Shown: positions 39,567 through 50,101 of the stretch, in pieces
How the letters are laid out: each line of letters opens with the position of its first letter
How positions within the stretch are numbered: position 1 is the first letter of the stretch
Source of the DNA: Candidatus Puniceispirillum sp.
GTDB lineage: Bacteria > Pseudomonadota > Alphaproteobacteria > Puniceispirillales > Puniceispirillaceae
Length of the DNA stretch: 64,000 nt
Assembly (NCBI GenBank): GCA_016778895.1
Contig: JADHOR010000004.1
Location: 1 to 64,000, forward strand
Direction: 5' to 3'
Made by a program: the position numbers and the translations under genes
Notes under the pieces: generated by a model
Databases searched by the model: none
Seen by the model: the letters and a program-made list of their open reading frames with translations, nothing else
What the model was told of the DNA's origin: nothing

Positions 39567-40829
39567 TTAGGCGCCCTGCTCTGCGCCTTTCGGGCGTTTC
39601 GCATGAACGACCAACGGTGCGGCACCATTATCGACAACATCAGCATTAATCACCACCTCTTCGATATCCCCTGCGGTAGGGATATCAAACATTGGTTCCA
39701 TTAGGATATTTTCCATTATCGACCTTAATCCGCGGGCACCAGTCTTGCGTTCAATCGCCTTAGCAGCAACCGCTTTCAGGGCATCCTCGCGGAATTCGAG
39801 ACGGACATCATCCATTTCAAACAGCTTTTGATATTGTTTCAAAAGCGCATTTTTTGGCTCAGTCAGGATCTGGATCAGCGCTTCCTCATCAAGATCCTCC
39901 AGCGTTGCCACCACCGGCAAACGCCCGACAAATTCAGGAATCAAACCAAATTTGATCAAATCCTCCGGCTCAAGATCGGTAAGAAGCTCACCAATTTTAC
40001 GGTCATCTGGATCACGAACGTCAGCCCCAAAGCCAATGCCGGCACCGGTGCGACGGCCGGAAATCAACTTATCGAGTCCGGCAAAGGCGCCCCCACAAAT
40101 AAACAGGATATTGGTTGTATCAACCTGCAAAAACTCCTGTTGTGGGTGCTTGCGCCCCCCTTGTGGCGGCACCGAGGCGACAGTCCCTTCCATAATCTTC
40201 AACAGGGCTTGCTGCACACCTTCACCCGACACGTCACGGGTAATTGACGGATTGTCTGATTTGCGCGAGATTTTGTCGACCTCGTCAATGTAGACAATGC
40301 CACGCTGCGCACGTTCAACATTGTAATCAGCGGCCTGTAACAGTTTTAGAATGATGTTTTCAACGTCCTCACCAACATAACCGGCCTCGGTCAATGTGGT
40401 GGCATCGGCCATGGTAAATGGCACATCAAGCATCCGCGCCATGGTCTGCGCCAGCAGCGTCTTGCCACAGCCGGTTGGACCGACAAGCAGGATATTTGAT
40501 TTCGAAATCTCGACATCACCAGTGCGGCCAGCATTTGCCAGACGCTTGTAATGATTGTGGACAGCCACCGCCAGCACCCGCTTGGCGCGTGCCTGACCGA
40601 TTACATATTCATCCAGAACATTTTTGATATCCGACGGTGCTGGCACACCATCATGACTTTTTGACAATTGCGTCTTATGCTCTTCACGTATGATGTCCAT
40701 GCACAGCTCAACACATTCATCACAGATGAACACAGTCGGGCCGGCAATAAGTTTGCGCACCTCATGCTGACTCTTTCCACAAAAAGAACAAAACAAGGTT
40801 CCCTTTTCAGCATCATCTTTTTTTGCCAT
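39567..40829 (-). CDS. clpX: ATP-dependent Clp protease ATP-binding subunit ClpX
   Basis: Unfoldase that feeds substrates into ClpP. Start [10 protein letters not shown] gives 420 residues; the track adds 16 basic residues. N-terminal zinc-binding domain with Cys14, Cys17, Cys36 and Cys39; Walker [13 protein letters not shown]; Walker [11 protein letters not shown]; the pore loop with GYVGEDVE and the [13 protein letters not shown] block. In the tig-clpP-clpX-lon order. No clear heat-shock promoter of its own was found. Confidence 0.97.
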   Translation of the reverse strand: MAKKDDAEKGTLFCSFCGKSQHEVRKLIAGPTVFICDECVELCMDIIREEHKTQLSKSHDGVPAPSDIKNVLDEYVIGQARAKRVLAVAVHNHYKRLANAGRTGDVEISKSNILLVGPTGCGKTLLAQTMARMLDVPFTMADATTLTEAGYVGEDVENIILKLLQAADYNVERAQRGIVYIDEVDKISRKSDNPSITRDVSGEGVQQALLKIMEGTVASVPPQGGRKHPQQEFLQVDTTNILFICGGAFAGLDKLISGRRTGAGIGFGADVRDPDDRKIGELLTDLEPEDLIKFGLIPEFVGRLPVVATLEDLDEEALIQILTEPKNALLKQYQKLFEMDDVRLEFREDALKAVAAKAIERKTGARGLRSIMENILMEPMFDIPTAGDIEEVVINADVVDNGAAPLVVHAKRPKGAEQGA

Positions 40830-40981
40830 TTTACGGCTCCTGCGCTTGGTCTTTTGGCCAGCATTACCGCCCGCCAATGGAATGATTGAAGCCCTAGTGT
40901 AGAGCGCGACCGTGATTAGTTACAAACAAATTCTGTGCCAAATCCTCAAACAAAAACGCGCCACGCATCAGCATCAATGGC

Positions 40982-41647
40982 TTAGCTGTCTGATTTTGGC
41001 GCGGGCCGCTTTTCGACCACCTGATCAATGAGACCAAAGGTCTTTGCATCTTCGGCGGTCATGAATGTGTCACGATCCATGATCTTTTCAATTTGCTTGA
41101 TCGTCTTGCCAGAATGTTTTTCATAAATTCCGTTCAACCGTTGACGCAAATCAAGGATTTCCTTGGCATGAATTTCAATGTCTGTTGCCTGGCCCTGAAA
41201 CCCGCCGGATGGCTGGTGAGTCATAATGCGCGCATTGGGTAGGCAATAGCGTTTTCCAGCTGCGCCGGCTGTCAGCAACAAAGATCCCATAGATGCGGCC
41301 TGCCCCATACAAACGGTCGATACCTCCGGCCGAATGTATTCCATTGTGTCGTAAATCGCCAAACCAGACGTTACAATGCCGCCAGGCGAGTTAATATACA
41401 TCGAAATATCCTTGGTTGGATTTTCCGACTCCAAAAACAGTAATTGCGAACAAATCAGCGCTGCAACGCCGTCATCGATCGGCCCGTTTAGAAAAATAAT
41501 CCGTTCTTTTAACAGGCGCGAGAAAATATCATAAGCGCGCTCGCCACGATTGGTTTGCTCAACCACCATCGGCACAAGATTGGCCTGCACAGGGTCGCTG
41601 ATCCAGTCTTGCGCGCTGAAAGTAAAATTTCCGATATTTTGGCTCAT
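40982..41647 (-). CDS. clpP: ATP-dependent Clp protease proteolytic subunit
   Basis: Serine peptidase that forms the double-heptamer chamber. Catalytic Ser in [11 protein letters not shown], His in [10 protein letters not shown], and Asp in [12 protein letters not shown]. The N-terminus reads [31 protein letters not shown]. 221 residues. A sigma-32-like promoter is found about 135-160 bases upstream. clpX follows. Confidence 0.97.
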   Translation of the reverse strand: MSQNIGNFTFSAQDWISDPVQANLVPMVVEQTNRGERAYDIFSRLLKERIIFLNGPIDDGVAALICSQLLFLESENPTKDISMYINSPGGIVTSGLAIYDTMEYIRPEVSTVCMGQAASMGSLLLTAGAAGKRYCLPNARIMTHQPSGGFQGQATDIEIHAKEILDLRQRLNGIYEKHSGKTIKQIEKIMDRDTFMTAEDAKTFGLIDQVVEKRPAPKSDS

Positions 41648-42116
41648 TCACTGTCTCCTAGGACATCTTGCAAGACCGCAACCTGCAGCCCGTTTTTATT
41701 TTTACCACACAGTCATATCAATCCGGCGCTACCAAGCCCCCGCAAGGGCATTACGCCACCACAGATTACCCACACGTTAATATATGGGCATCGGCAAAAG
41801 TGGTTCAAGCAAAACCTTAATGAAGCACGGCCGATTTGCAGATTTTTTGAGGAGTAAAGCTAGCCTGTTTGGCATCACCTAGACCCACAGCGCCGCGCAA
41901 TTGACCCGCAAATCATTAATCAAGCGAGGCGCATTAGCGCCGGTGAATACTATAAGATCAGACGATAACTCCAGCGGGGCACCACAGAATTAGGGCACAA
42001 GGGCCGCCATATTCTGGCAGCCCCAATTATTTACTGATCCTGACGAGTAGCGTTAGGTAGTTGCACCACCGGTCATTTGACAAATCTGCCCGCCTTAAAT
42101 TAGCACAGCTATTTAC
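41648..42116. other. clpP leader and tig 3' region
   Basis: 469 noncoding bases between tig and clpP. The only element I can support is the sigma-32-like promoter at 41782-41809, which leaves a 5' leader of about 130 bases for clpP. No ORF with family resemblance and no convincing terminator for tig was seen. Confidence 0.5.
41782..41809 (-). promoter_or_regulatory. Sigma-32-like promoter of clpP
   Basis: Minus strand CTTGAA (-35), 15-base spacer, CCCATAT (-10), followed by ATTAAC: an almost exact RpoH consensus. It lies upstream of clpP, a standard heat-shock gene, and has the same architecture as the element upstream of lon. Confidence 0.65.
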
Positions 42117-43577
42117 TTACTTCTTCGCGGCTGGCTTTTTGGCAGGGGCTTTCTTTGCAGCTGGCTTTTTGGCAGCGGCTTTCTTTGCAGCTGGCTTTTT
42201 CACCGGCGCCGCCTCTTCTGGCTGTTGGTAAAGCGCTTCAGCGTCTACCGTTACCTCAGTCACCTTCGCGATTTCTAAAATAAAATCAATGACTTTATCT
42301 TCAAAAATCGGGCCAGCTATTTGCTGCATTGCCTGCGGATTTTTCTGGAAATATTCCAACACCATCTGTTCCTGACCGGGAAAACGGCGTGCTTCTTCAA
42401 AAACAGCACGGCGTGTGTCTTCTTCAGTAACCTCAATTTTGTTTTCACGGCCAAGCTCAGTCAGCAACAGACCAAGACGCACGCGGCGTTTGGCAACAGC
42501 CTCAGCCTCGGCCTTGGCGTCGTCATCCATTACGTCATCAGCCGCCGCATGGTCGTGCTCATGGCTGTGCTCATGGTCGTGCTCATGGTCGTGCTCATGG
42601 TCGTGTTCAGCTGCCCTTGGGTTCATTGCCCGTGCAACTGACTCATATTCTTGCTTGAACAGTGATGGCGGCACCTCAAAGGCTTCACCTTCGGCCAGCG
42701 CATCAAGAACATTCTTCTTCACCAGTTGGCGTAACGCTGTTTGGTGCTGACCGTTTATCTGCTCAGCAATCGCATTTTTCAAACCATGAAGGTTCTCAAA
42801 GCCAAGACGTGTCGCCAGTTCATCGTCAATGCTGGCATCGGTCTTTTCGTGAAGCTCGTTAACCTTTACCTCAAAAACAGCCAGTTTACCGGCCAAATGG
42901 GATGCCTGATAATCCCCGGGGAATGTCACTGGGACATCAACAGTCGTCCCCGGCTTCGCCCCGACCAGACCATCTTCAAAGCCCGGAATAAAGCTGTTTG
43001 AGCCAAGCTCTAGCGAGTGCCCCTCAGCCGACCCTCCCTCAAAGGCTTCACCGTCGATGCGGCCAATGAAATCAATGATAGCAACATCGCCCAGCTTGGC
43101 GGCACGCGCCTTTGCGATTGGCGCTGTTGGACGATTTTCATCGGCAATCCGTGCCAGTGTTTCTTCAACCTCTTTTGGGTCACTTTCGATCTTCGGCTTT
43201 TCAACTCTCAATTTGCCAAGATCCGGCATCGTGATCACTGGCATTACCTCACAGGCAAGTGACGCCTCAAGGTCTTTACCGTCATCATATGCTTTAATGT
43301 CCAGCTGCGGCTGGCTTGCGAGGCGAAGGTCATTGCCTTCCACTGCCTGACGAGCGCCCTCGTCAAGAGCTGTTTTAATGGCATCGCCCCTAACCTGGTC
43401 GCTAAACCGTGATTTGACGACTGACATCGGCACTTTACCCGGGCGGAATCCGGGCATTTTCACCGTTTTTGCGATCTCTTCCAGCTTTTTGGAAACTTCG
43501 GCGTCAATCTCGGCCGCTGTGATTATGATTTGATACTCACGCAGTAGGCCTTCTGATTTGGTCTCAGAAACATTCAT
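42117..43577 (-). CDS. tig: Trigger factor with His-rich insert and Lys/Ala/Pro tail
   Basis: Ribosome-bound chaperone and prolyl isomerase. Domains: ribosome-binding N-terminus with GFRPGKVPMSVVKSRF, FKBP-type PPIase around GDVAIIDFIGRIDGEAFEGG, and the C-terminal chaperone arms. At 486 residues it is longer than usual because of a His-Glu/Asp repeat (HDHEHDHEHDHEHSHEHDH, about residues 321-345) inside the C-terminal domain and a tail of repeated KKPAAKKA units in the last 27 residues. Both are encoded by tandem DNA repeats. It is followed by clpP. Confidence 0.95.
   Translation of the reverse strand: MNVSETKSEGLLREYQIIITAAEIDAEVSKKLEEIAKTVKMPGFRPGKVPMSVVKSRFSDQVRGDAIKTALDEGARQAVEGNDLRLASQPQLDIKAYDDGKDLEASLACEVMPVITMPDLGKLRVEKPKIESDPKEVEETLARIADENRPTAPIAKARAAKLGDVAIIDFIGRIDGEAFEGGSAEGHSLELGSNSFIPGFEDGLVGAKPGTTVDVPVTFPGDYQASHLAGKLAVFEVKVNELHEKTDASIDDELATRLGFENLHGLKNAIAEQINGQHQTALRQLVKKNVLDALAEGEAFEVPPSLFKQEYESVARAMNPRAAEHDHEHDHEHDHEHSHEHDHAAADDVMDDDAKAEAEAVAKRRVRLGLLLTELGRENKIEVTEEDTRRAVFEEARRFPGQEQMVLEYFQKNPQAMQQIAGPIFEDKVIDFILEIAKVTEVTVDAEALYQQPEEAAPVKKPAAKKAAAKKPAAKKAPAKKPAAKK
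42121..42203 (-). repeat. 30-bp tandem repeat encoding the Lys/Ala/Pro tail of trigger factor
   Basis: Units containing GCTGGCTTTTTGGCAG and GGCTTTCTTTGCA recur with little change about three times. They encode the KKPAAKKAAAKKPAAKK pattern at the trigger factor C-terminus. Confidence 0.75.
42551..42609 (-). repeat. 12-bp tandem repeat encoding the His-rich stretch of trigger factor
   Basis: The unit GTCGTGCTCATG occurs four to five times in direct succession, with one variant (GCTGTGCTCATG). On the coding strand it gives His-Glu-His-Asp units. The near-identity of copies suggests recent slippage-driven expansion. Confidence 0.85.
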
Positions 43578-43790
43578 CGAACCATCTATCCTTTATCTTT
43601 CCATGACCGGGTTTTCGGTCGTTTTGTGATATAGCAGCACGGCCATATCGGTTTTTCCAGACCAGCATTAACAGCAGCAAACCAAGTGCCATGACCGATC
43701 TCACTATATACTTCAGGGGCTGCTGGCGATGCCGCCCAGCCCGTGACCCTTGACCGCAAATACGGAGGATCATTCGGTTCCGTCAGATGG

Positions 43791-43872
43791 TGCGGGCGGA
43801 GGGACTCGAACCCCCACGACTCTCGCCACTGGTACCTAAAACCAGCGCGTCTACCAATTCCGCCACGCCCGC
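43791..43872 (-). tRNA. tRNA-Leu (anticodon TAG)
   Basis: Class II tRNA with a long variable arm. Acceptor arms GCGGGCG/CGCCCGC, anticodon stem CTGGT/ACCAG enclosing TTTAGGT, T-loop TTCGAGT. The anticodon TAG reads CUA-type leucine codons. CCA is not encoded. Confidence 0.94.
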
Positions 43873-43964
43873 GCTTCTTCATCTGCTTCAGTATGCTCGG
43901 AGTGCCTAATCCGCAGCAAAGCGCGGCCAAAGACCCCGGTTTCCCCATCAATTGTCAGGAGAAA

Positions 43965-44041
43965 TGGGGCGAGTGACCGGTTTTGAACCGGCGACCTCCA
44001 GTGCCACAAACTGGCGCTCTAACCAACTGAGCTACACCCGC
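43965..44041 (-). tRNA. tRNA-His (anticodon GTG)
   Basis: Acceptor arms GCGGGTG/CACTCGC, anticodon stem CCAGT/ACTGG with loop TTGTGGC, T-loop TTCAAAA. The C at position 73 can pair with a G at -1 (encoded at 44042), the hallmark of tRNA-His. A 3' CCA is encoded. Confidence 0.95.
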
Positions 44042-44214
44042 CATCAGCAACACGGCCATGCCCCCTCATTTGAGAACACTACGACCCGAAGCTGGGCGCG
44101 AACATAATCCAAGCCTTGCCAGCATGCAAGGGGGTTTTACAGCTCTTCGTTCGGAGGAAATAAAACACTCTTGATAGGTCTGGCAAGGCTTGGCAAGCCA
44201 GCCCACATCACGTA

Positions 44215-44661
44215 TCAGGCGCTTGGTGGCCGTCCGGGCTTGAACACACCAGACGCACTTGCAACCAGTCGATCATTCGGCGCCAAAATCTCGCCTTCAG
44301 CAAAAAACAACGACCGACCGGCACCAATACGCCGCGCCCTTGCCGTTGCAAACCCATCATCCAGCCGCATCGCCGACAGATATTGCATGGTTAAAGAAAG
44401 TGTCAATCCAGGATATAAATCATCTGGCTCGGGCCGAAAACTGCCACACATCGCCAAAGCCACATCAAGCATACTGTTATAAAGCCCGCCATGCACCAGT
44501 CCCAGCGGGTTCAGATGATCAGCGGTAAGGTCAACCCGCAACAAAGCCATACCATCTTGCCAGTCAAGTATCACAATACCATTTACCCGGTTAAACCCGC
44601 CCGCTCGGTTCAGCGCATCAATGCGCTTGTCTTTAGCGGCGCCTGTCATCGGCTGGCTCAT
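44215..44661 (-). CDS. PaaI-type (hotdog fold) thioesterase
   Basis: 148 residues with the hotdog signature LVHGGLYNSMLDVALAMCG, where the HGG loop and following acidic residue form the acyl-CoA thioesterase site. It also has the GDG-like RARRIGAGRSLFFAEGEI strand. It overlaps the end of the AhpD-like gene by 29 bases; an ATG four codons later (MTGAAKDKR) is an alternative start. Substrate is unknown, likely an acyl- or aryl-acyl-CoA. Confidence 0.83.
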   Translation of the reverse strand: MSQPMTGAAKDKRIDALNRAGGFNRVNGIVILDWQDGMALLRVDLTADHLNPLGLVHGGLYNSMLDVALAMCGSFRPEPDDLYPGLTLSLTMQYLSAMRLDDGFATARARRIGAGRSLFFAEGEILAPNDRLVASASGVFKPGRPPSA

Positions 44662-45307
44662 ATTGCTGGCTCATCGGCTCGTTCACTTTAGGCTTATTTG
44701 TTAGCGCTTGCGTTGCAATTGGATCCGCAATAGGGAAATCACGGCCAATGGCAAAAAATTCAGCATTAGGGCGCATCGAGGTCAGGCTGGCCATACGGTT
44801 TGACAAGGCAAACAGGCCGGTAATGGCGGCAATATCCCAGATATCGTCATCGCTGAACCCATACTGGTAAAGCAGGGTAAAATCTTCTTCGCCAATATCT
44901 TGCGAGCGGTTGCAGGTCTTAATGGCAAAATCCAGCATGGCCTTTTGCCGATCACTGATATTGGCTTTTTTATAGTTCGTTGCAATCTCGTCGGCAATCA
45001 CTGCCGATTTTTCATAAATGCGTAAGATTGCTCCATGCGCAACCACACAATAAAGACAGTTATTTTCCGCGGAGGTCGCCACGACAATCATCTCGCGCTC
45101 GCCTTTACTGAGGCCGGATACACGCCGCATAAGCGCCTCATGATATGCCCAAAAAGCGCGCAATTCATCGGGCCTGTGCGCCAATACCCAAAACACGTTT
45201 GGAACAAAGCCCGCCTTTTCCGAGACATCGTAAAATAATTGCTGAATATCGGCCGGTAAATCTGCCAAATCCGGTACCGGAAACCGGCTGATCGCGTCTG
45301 ATGTCAT
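44633..45307 (-). CDS. AhpD/carboxymuconolactone decarboxylase-like peroxidase-related protein
   Basis: 224 residues of the uncharacterised peroxidase-related branch of the AhpD-like fold. The redox motif ENNCLYCVVAHG (E-x3-C-x2-C-x3-H) is complete. The N-terminal RFPVPDLADLPADIQQLFYDVSEKAGFVPNVF is typical of this branch. A peroxide- or thiol-linked activity is a family inference. It is coupled to the downstream thioesterase gene by overlap and is divergent from glnB. Confidence 0.86.
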   Translation of the reverse strand: MTSDAISRFPVPDLADLPADIQQLFYDVSEKAGFVPNVFWVLAHRPDELRAFWAYHEALMRRVSGLSKGEREMIVVATSAENNCLYCVVAHGAILRIYEKSAVIADEIATNYKKANISDRQKAMLDFAIKTCNRSQDIGEEDFTLLYQYGFSDDDIWDIAAITGLFALSNRMASLTSMRPNAEFFAIGRDFPIADPIATQALTNKPKVNEPMSQQYEPADDRRR

Positions 45308-45959
<652 letters not shown>

Positions 45960-46055
45960 CCAACCGTAGGCCCGTGAATTGAGTGGCCAAACTCAACCAG
46001 ACCATGACTTCTTTGATTACGTAACTGTATAGACAAAACGGAAGGATACCTAACC

Positions 46056-47465
46056 ATGTCTGACGCAAAAAAAATTCTTGAAATGATTAAAGAGCACGAT
46101 ATCACGTTTGTCGACTTGCGCTTCACTGACCCGCGCGGAAAAATGCAGCATGTCACACAGCACATTGACACTATCGATGAAGATGCGTTGAACGAAGGCT
46201 TTATGTTTGATGGCTCATCCATTGCTGGCTGGAAAGCCATCAACGAGTCAGACATGACTTTGATGCCTGATCTCTACCGCGCCTACGTGGACCCATTCTT
46301 CGCTCAACCAACACTGGCTCTTTTCTGTGACGTTTTGGAGCCATCAAGTGGTGAGGCTTATGACCGCGACCCCAGAGGAACTGCTAAAGCAGCGCTGACG
46401 TACCTGGAAACTACTGGTATTGGAGACACAGCATTCTTTGGCCCTGAAGCAGAGTTCTTCATTTTCGAAGATGTCAAAATCGACGTGTCAATGAATCGTG
46501 GCCTTTACTCGGTCGACAGCGTTGAGGGCCCATATAACAGTGCTCGCAAGTATGACGAAGGGAATCTTGGTCACCGCCCCGGCGTAAAAGGTGGTTATTT
46601 TCCTGTGCCACCGATTGACTCAGGACAGGACATCCGGTCTGAGATGCTATCAGTAATGGCCGACATGGGTGTGCCCGTTGAAAAGCATCACCATGAGGTT
46701 GCGCCATCTCAGCACGAGCTAGGCATGAAATTTGGGACACTTTTAGAAACCGCCGATAACATGCAGCTTTACAAATATGCAGTGCAACAAGTAGCTCACG
46801 CGTACGGTGTCAGTGCGACATTTATGCCAAAGCCAATTTCCGGCGATAACGGATCAGGCATGCATGTCCACCAATCTATCTGGGCTGATGGTAAACCGCT
46901 ATTTGCCGGCAATCAGTACGCGGATCTGTCCGAGAATGCCCTTTTTTATATCGGCGGCATCATCAAGCATGCCAAGTCTCTGAATGCGTTCACCAACCCT
47001 TCAACCAATAGCTATAAGCGGTTAATCCCGGGTTATGAGGCCCCCGTTCTTCTGGCCTACTCATCACGAAACCGGTCAGCATCATGCCGCATACCTCATG
47101 TGAATTCACCGAACGGCAAGCGTGTTGAAGTCCGTTTCCCAGATGCGACAGCGAACCCATATCTGGCATTCTCAGCCATGCTGATGGCTGGCCTCGACGG
47201 TATCCTAAACAAAATTCATCCTGGCGACGCAATGGACAAAGATCTCTATGACCTTCCACCAGAGGAGCTGTCGCAAATCCCAACTGTTTGCGGCTCCCTT
47301 CGTGAGGCACTTGATGCGTTAAATGATGATCGTTCGTATCTCACTCAAGGTAACGTCTTCACTGATGATCAGATTGATGCCTACATAGCCTTGAAAATGG
47401 AGGACGTCATTCGCCTCGATCATACACCAGCACCTGTGGAATTTGATATGTACTACTCATATTAA
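46056..47465 (+). CDS. glnA: Glutamine synthetase type I
   Basis: Assimilates ammonium into glutamine. 469 residues, with [14 protein letters not shown], the metal site [10 protein letters not shown], the [16 protein letters not shown] loop, and the adenylylation-site tyrosine in [17 protein letters not shown] lies upstream of the ATG. A strong terminator follows 25 bases after the stop. Expression is probably tied to nitrogen status together with glnB. Confidence 0.98.
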   Translation: MSDAKKILEMIKEHDITFVDLRFTDPRGKMQHVTQHIDTIDEDALNEGFMFDGSSIAGWKAINESDMTLMPDLYRAYVDPFFAQPTLALFCDVLEPSSGEAYDRDPRGTAKAALTYLETTGIGDTAFFGPEAEFFIFEDVKIDVSMNRGLYSVDSVEGPYNSARKYDEGNLGHRPGVKGGYFPVPPIDSGQDIRSEMLSVMADMGVPVEKHHHEVAPSQHELGMKFGTLLETADNMQLYKYAVQQVAHAYGVSATFMPKPISGDNGSGMHVHQSIWADGKPLFAGNQYADLSENALFYIGGIIKHAKSLNAFTNPSTNSYKRLIPGYEAPVLLAYSSRNRSASCRIPHVNSPNGKRVEVRFPDATANPYLAFSAMLMAGLDGILNKIHPGDAMDKDLYDLPPEELSQIPTVCGSLREALDALNDDRSYLTQGNVFTDDQIDAYIALKMEDVIRLDHTPAPVEFDMYYSY

Positions 47466-47487
47466 ACGATTGGGTAATAGACTGAGG

Positions 47488-47515
47488 AAAAGGCGGGGCG
47501 TTGCCCCGCCTTTTT
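47488..47515 (+). terminator. Rho-independent terminator of glnA
   Basis: Stem GGCGGGGC/GCCCCGCC with a GTT loop, preceded by AAAA and followed by TTTTT. It is located directly after the glnA stop codon. Confidence 0.92.
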
Positions 47516-47714
47516 AATGCCTGACAATTTTAAAACACCGCCTGTTACCAGCCGACCGCAGCAGACAGATCACAATTTATGGCACCAATCACAATATATT
47601 GGTATTTACGCACCGGGTCATTGCTAGATACGGTAGACAGACGCTATCCTACGCCGATATAGTGACGACGCGCCGCATCCCGCCAGGCGCCACTTTTAAA
47701 CCGATGAGTGACTG

Positions 47715-49697
47715 ATGGCTGATCTTTTTGGCAATACTGCAAAAACTAATGATTATGATGCATCCAACATCGAGGTGTTGGAGGGATTAGAGCCGGTTCG
47801 CCATCGTCCGGGGATGTATATTGGCGGCACGGATGATCGTGCGCTACACCATCTTGCTGCGGAAATTCTGGACAATTCGATGGATGAGGCGGTTGCCGGC
47901 CATGCGACCCGCATCGATATTCATCTGGAGAGTGCCGACCGTCTGACCATCCGGGATAACGGCCGCGGTATGCCGACCGGAAAGCACCCCAAATTTCCCA
48001 ATCAGTCAGCGGTGGAAGTTATTATGACAACCCTGCATGCCGGTGGAAAATTTTCCGGTAAAGCCTATGCCACATCAGGCGGGCTTCACGGTGTTGGCGC
48101 GTCAGTTGTGAATGCTCTGTCCAGTGATCTGCTGGTCGAGATTGCGCGCGATAAAATTCTGCATCAACAGCGGTTTTCACGCGGCAAGCCGCTTGGCCCG
48201 CTGGTTGAAATTGGGGCCGCACCAAACCGGCGCGGCACCTCGGTCAGCTTTACCCCTGATACTGAAATTTTTGGTACTGGTGCAAAGTTCCGTCCGGCGA
48301 CATTGTACCGAATGGCGCGCTCCAAGGCCTATCTTTTTGCCGGTGTTGAGATTCGCTGGCGCTGTGATCCGGCCTTGCTTGGCAATGATAATGCGGTTCC
48401 GGCTGAGGCGAGCCTGCATTACCCGGGCGGTCTTGCTGATTATCTGCATGATGTGACGACTGATAAAGCCCTGATGATTTCGGCGCCTTTTGCCGAGGTG
48501 GCCGAACTTGATGGCCAGAAATTTGAATGGGCGATCACCTGGCTTGGCCACGGCGAAGACGGTTTCTTTCATAGTCATTGTAACACTGTGCCCACCCCAT
48601 CTGGCGGCACGCATGAAACCGGCTTTCGGCAGGCGATTGTCCGCGGCCTCCGCAGTTTTGGCGACCTGATCGGCAATAAAAAAGCCGCCGACATCACCGC
48701 CGATGATGCGCTGGCCGGTGGTGCCATCATGCTGTCAGTGTTTTTGCGCGATCCACAATTTCAGGGCCAAACAAAGGACCGGCTGGTCTCGAATGATGCA
48801 ATACGGCAAACCGAACAGGCGGTTCGTGACCGGTTTGACCAATGGCTATCCGCAGATGCCGGACGCGCCACATTCCTACTTGAGGCGGCCATTGAGCGCG
48901 CGGATGAACGCAAACGGCGCAAAAAGGAAAAGGAAGTTGCCCGCAAATCGGCAACCAAACGGTTACGGTTGCCGGGAAAACTGGCCGATTGCTCATCAAG
49001 CGATAGTGAACTGACAGAATTATTTCTGGTCGAGGGTGACTCGGCTGGCGGTTCGGCGAAACAGGCGCGTGACCGTAAAATTCAGGCGGTACTTCCACTT
49101 CGCGGAAAAATCCTCAATGTCGCCAGTGCGTCGACTGAAAAGCTGAGTGGTAATCAAGAATTATCAGACCTGTCGCTTGCTCTTGGGGTAAAGCCGGGCA
49201 AGGATTTTAAGCTAGATGATTTGCGCTATGGCCGGATCATCATCATGACGGATGCCGATGTTGACGGTGCGCATATTGCCGCGCTGCTGATGACCTATTT
49301 CTACCGCGAGATGCCGCAGCTTGTTGAATCGGGGCGTCTTTATCTGGCACAGCCGCCACTATACCGGCTTACGCAAGGCGGCAAAACCGTATACGCGCTT
49401 GACGAAGAACAGCGGGAGGAAAGCCTGAAAAACGCCTTTGACAGACGCAGCAAGGTCGAAATCAGCCGGTTTAAGGGTCTGGGTGAGATGCCACCGGCGC
49501 AATTGAAAGAGACGACGATGAACCCTGCCAGCCGCCGCCTGTTGCAAGTATCACTGCCACTGCGCGACTCGGTTGGAGCAGATTTGCGGCGGCATACAGA
49601 TCAACTGGTGAATACATTGATGGGCAAAAAGGCGGAATTACGCTTTGGTTATATTCGCGATCACGCCGAAGATGTGCTGGCTAATCTTGATGTGTAG
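47715..49697 (+). CDS. parE: DNA topoisomerase IV subunit B
   Basis: ATPase subunit of the type IIA topoisomerase that unlinks daughter chromosomes. GHKL ATP site: EILDNSMDEA, RDNGRGMPTG and GGLHGVGASVVNALS. TOPRIM: FLVEGDSAGGSAKQARDRKIQAVLPLRGKILN, and MTDADVDGAHIA. 660 residues and the KLSGNQELSDLSLALG segment favour ParE over GyrB. No parC is nearby. Confidence 0.95.
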   Translation: MADLFGNTAKTNDYDASNIEVLEGLEPVRHRPGMYIGGTDDRALHHLAAEILDNSMDEAVAGHATRIDIHLESADRLTIRDNGRGMPTGKHPKFPNQSAVEVIMTTLHAGGKFSGKAYATSGGLHGVGASVVNALSSDLLVEIARDKILHQQRFSRGKPLGPLVEIGAAPNRRGTSVSFTPDTEIFGTGAKFRPATLYRMARSKAYLFAGVEIRWRCDPALLGNDNAVPAEASLHYPGGLADYLHDVTTDKALMISAPFAEVAELDGQKFEWAITWLGHGEDGFFHSHCNTVPTPSGGTHETGFRQAIVRGLRSFGDLIGNKKAADITADDALAGGAIMLSVFLRDPQFQGQTKDRLVSNDAIRQTEQAVRDRFDQWLSADAGRATFLLEAAIERADERKRRKKEKEVARKSATKRLRLPGKLADCSSSDSELTELFLVEGDSAGGSAKQARDRKIQAVLPLRGKILNVASASTEKLSGNQELSDLSLALGVKPGKDFKLDDLRYGRIIIMTDADVDGAHIAALLMTYFYREMPQLVESGRLYLAQPPLYRLTQGGKTVYALDEEQREESLKNAFDRRSKVEISRFKGLGEMPPAQLKETTMNPASRRLLQVSLPLRDSVGADLRRHTDQLVNTLMGKKAELRFGYIRDHAEDVLANLDV

Positions 49698-49717
49698 CAC
49701 CGAAAGGATGTAAGATT

Positions 49718-50101
49718 TTGATCCGTCCCCAGACAGCAATTCGCATCATTGGCGGCGGCTTGGTGCTGCAGGGGCTGCTGTTCTATGGCTTTGCCACGCC
49801 ATTAACGATGCAGATATTTCCCGGCGCAAGTGACGAGGCTGTTCATGTCGGCATGATTATGCGGCGCGGGCTTGCGGCAATGTCCTTTCTAGCAGGTCTG
49901 GTGATTTTTCTGGTTCGCGATGAAACTGACCGCACCACCAAACGTGTGCTGTTCGGCTGCGGCATTGGCTTTGCAGCAATCACCCTGTCGATGTTTAAAA
50001 TCATTGCCGATAAGGGCGCAGTCATCCCGCTGCCAGCAATCACGCTTTACGGGCTGGTTGCGGTCGGCGCGCTTTATCTCGCATTGCGCAAACAGGGTTA
50101 G
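49718..50101 (+). CDS. Small four-helix membrane protein, function unknown
   Basis: 127 residues starting at TTG with AAAGGATG upstream. Four hydrophobic segments: LVLQGLLFYGFA, AMSFLAGLVIFLV, VLFGCGIGFAAITLSMF and LYGLVAVGALYLAL, linked by short charged loops. I do not recognise a family. It follows parE by 20 bases and overlaps the 3' end of the convergent hydrolase gene by four bases. Its coding nature rests on good membrane periodicity and fit with the neighbours. Confidence 0.65.
   Translation: MIRPQTAIRIIGGGLVLQGLLFYGFATPLTMQIFPGASDEAVHVGMIMRRGLAAMSFLAGLVIFLVRDETDRTTKRVLFGCGIGFAAITLSMFKIIADKGAVIPLPAITLYGLVAVGALYLALRKQG

Noticed and set aside
40860-40960. TGGCAC-N5-TTGTT upstream of clpX, similar to a sigma-54 promoter
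   Set aside because: The invariant -12 GC is GT here, and clpX is not a known sigma-54 target. A chance match is more likely.
42321-42750. Plus-strand ORFs rich in Val/Leu repeats (VLMVVLMVV) over tig
   Set aside because: Reverse reading of the His-rich repeat in trigger factor; not genes.
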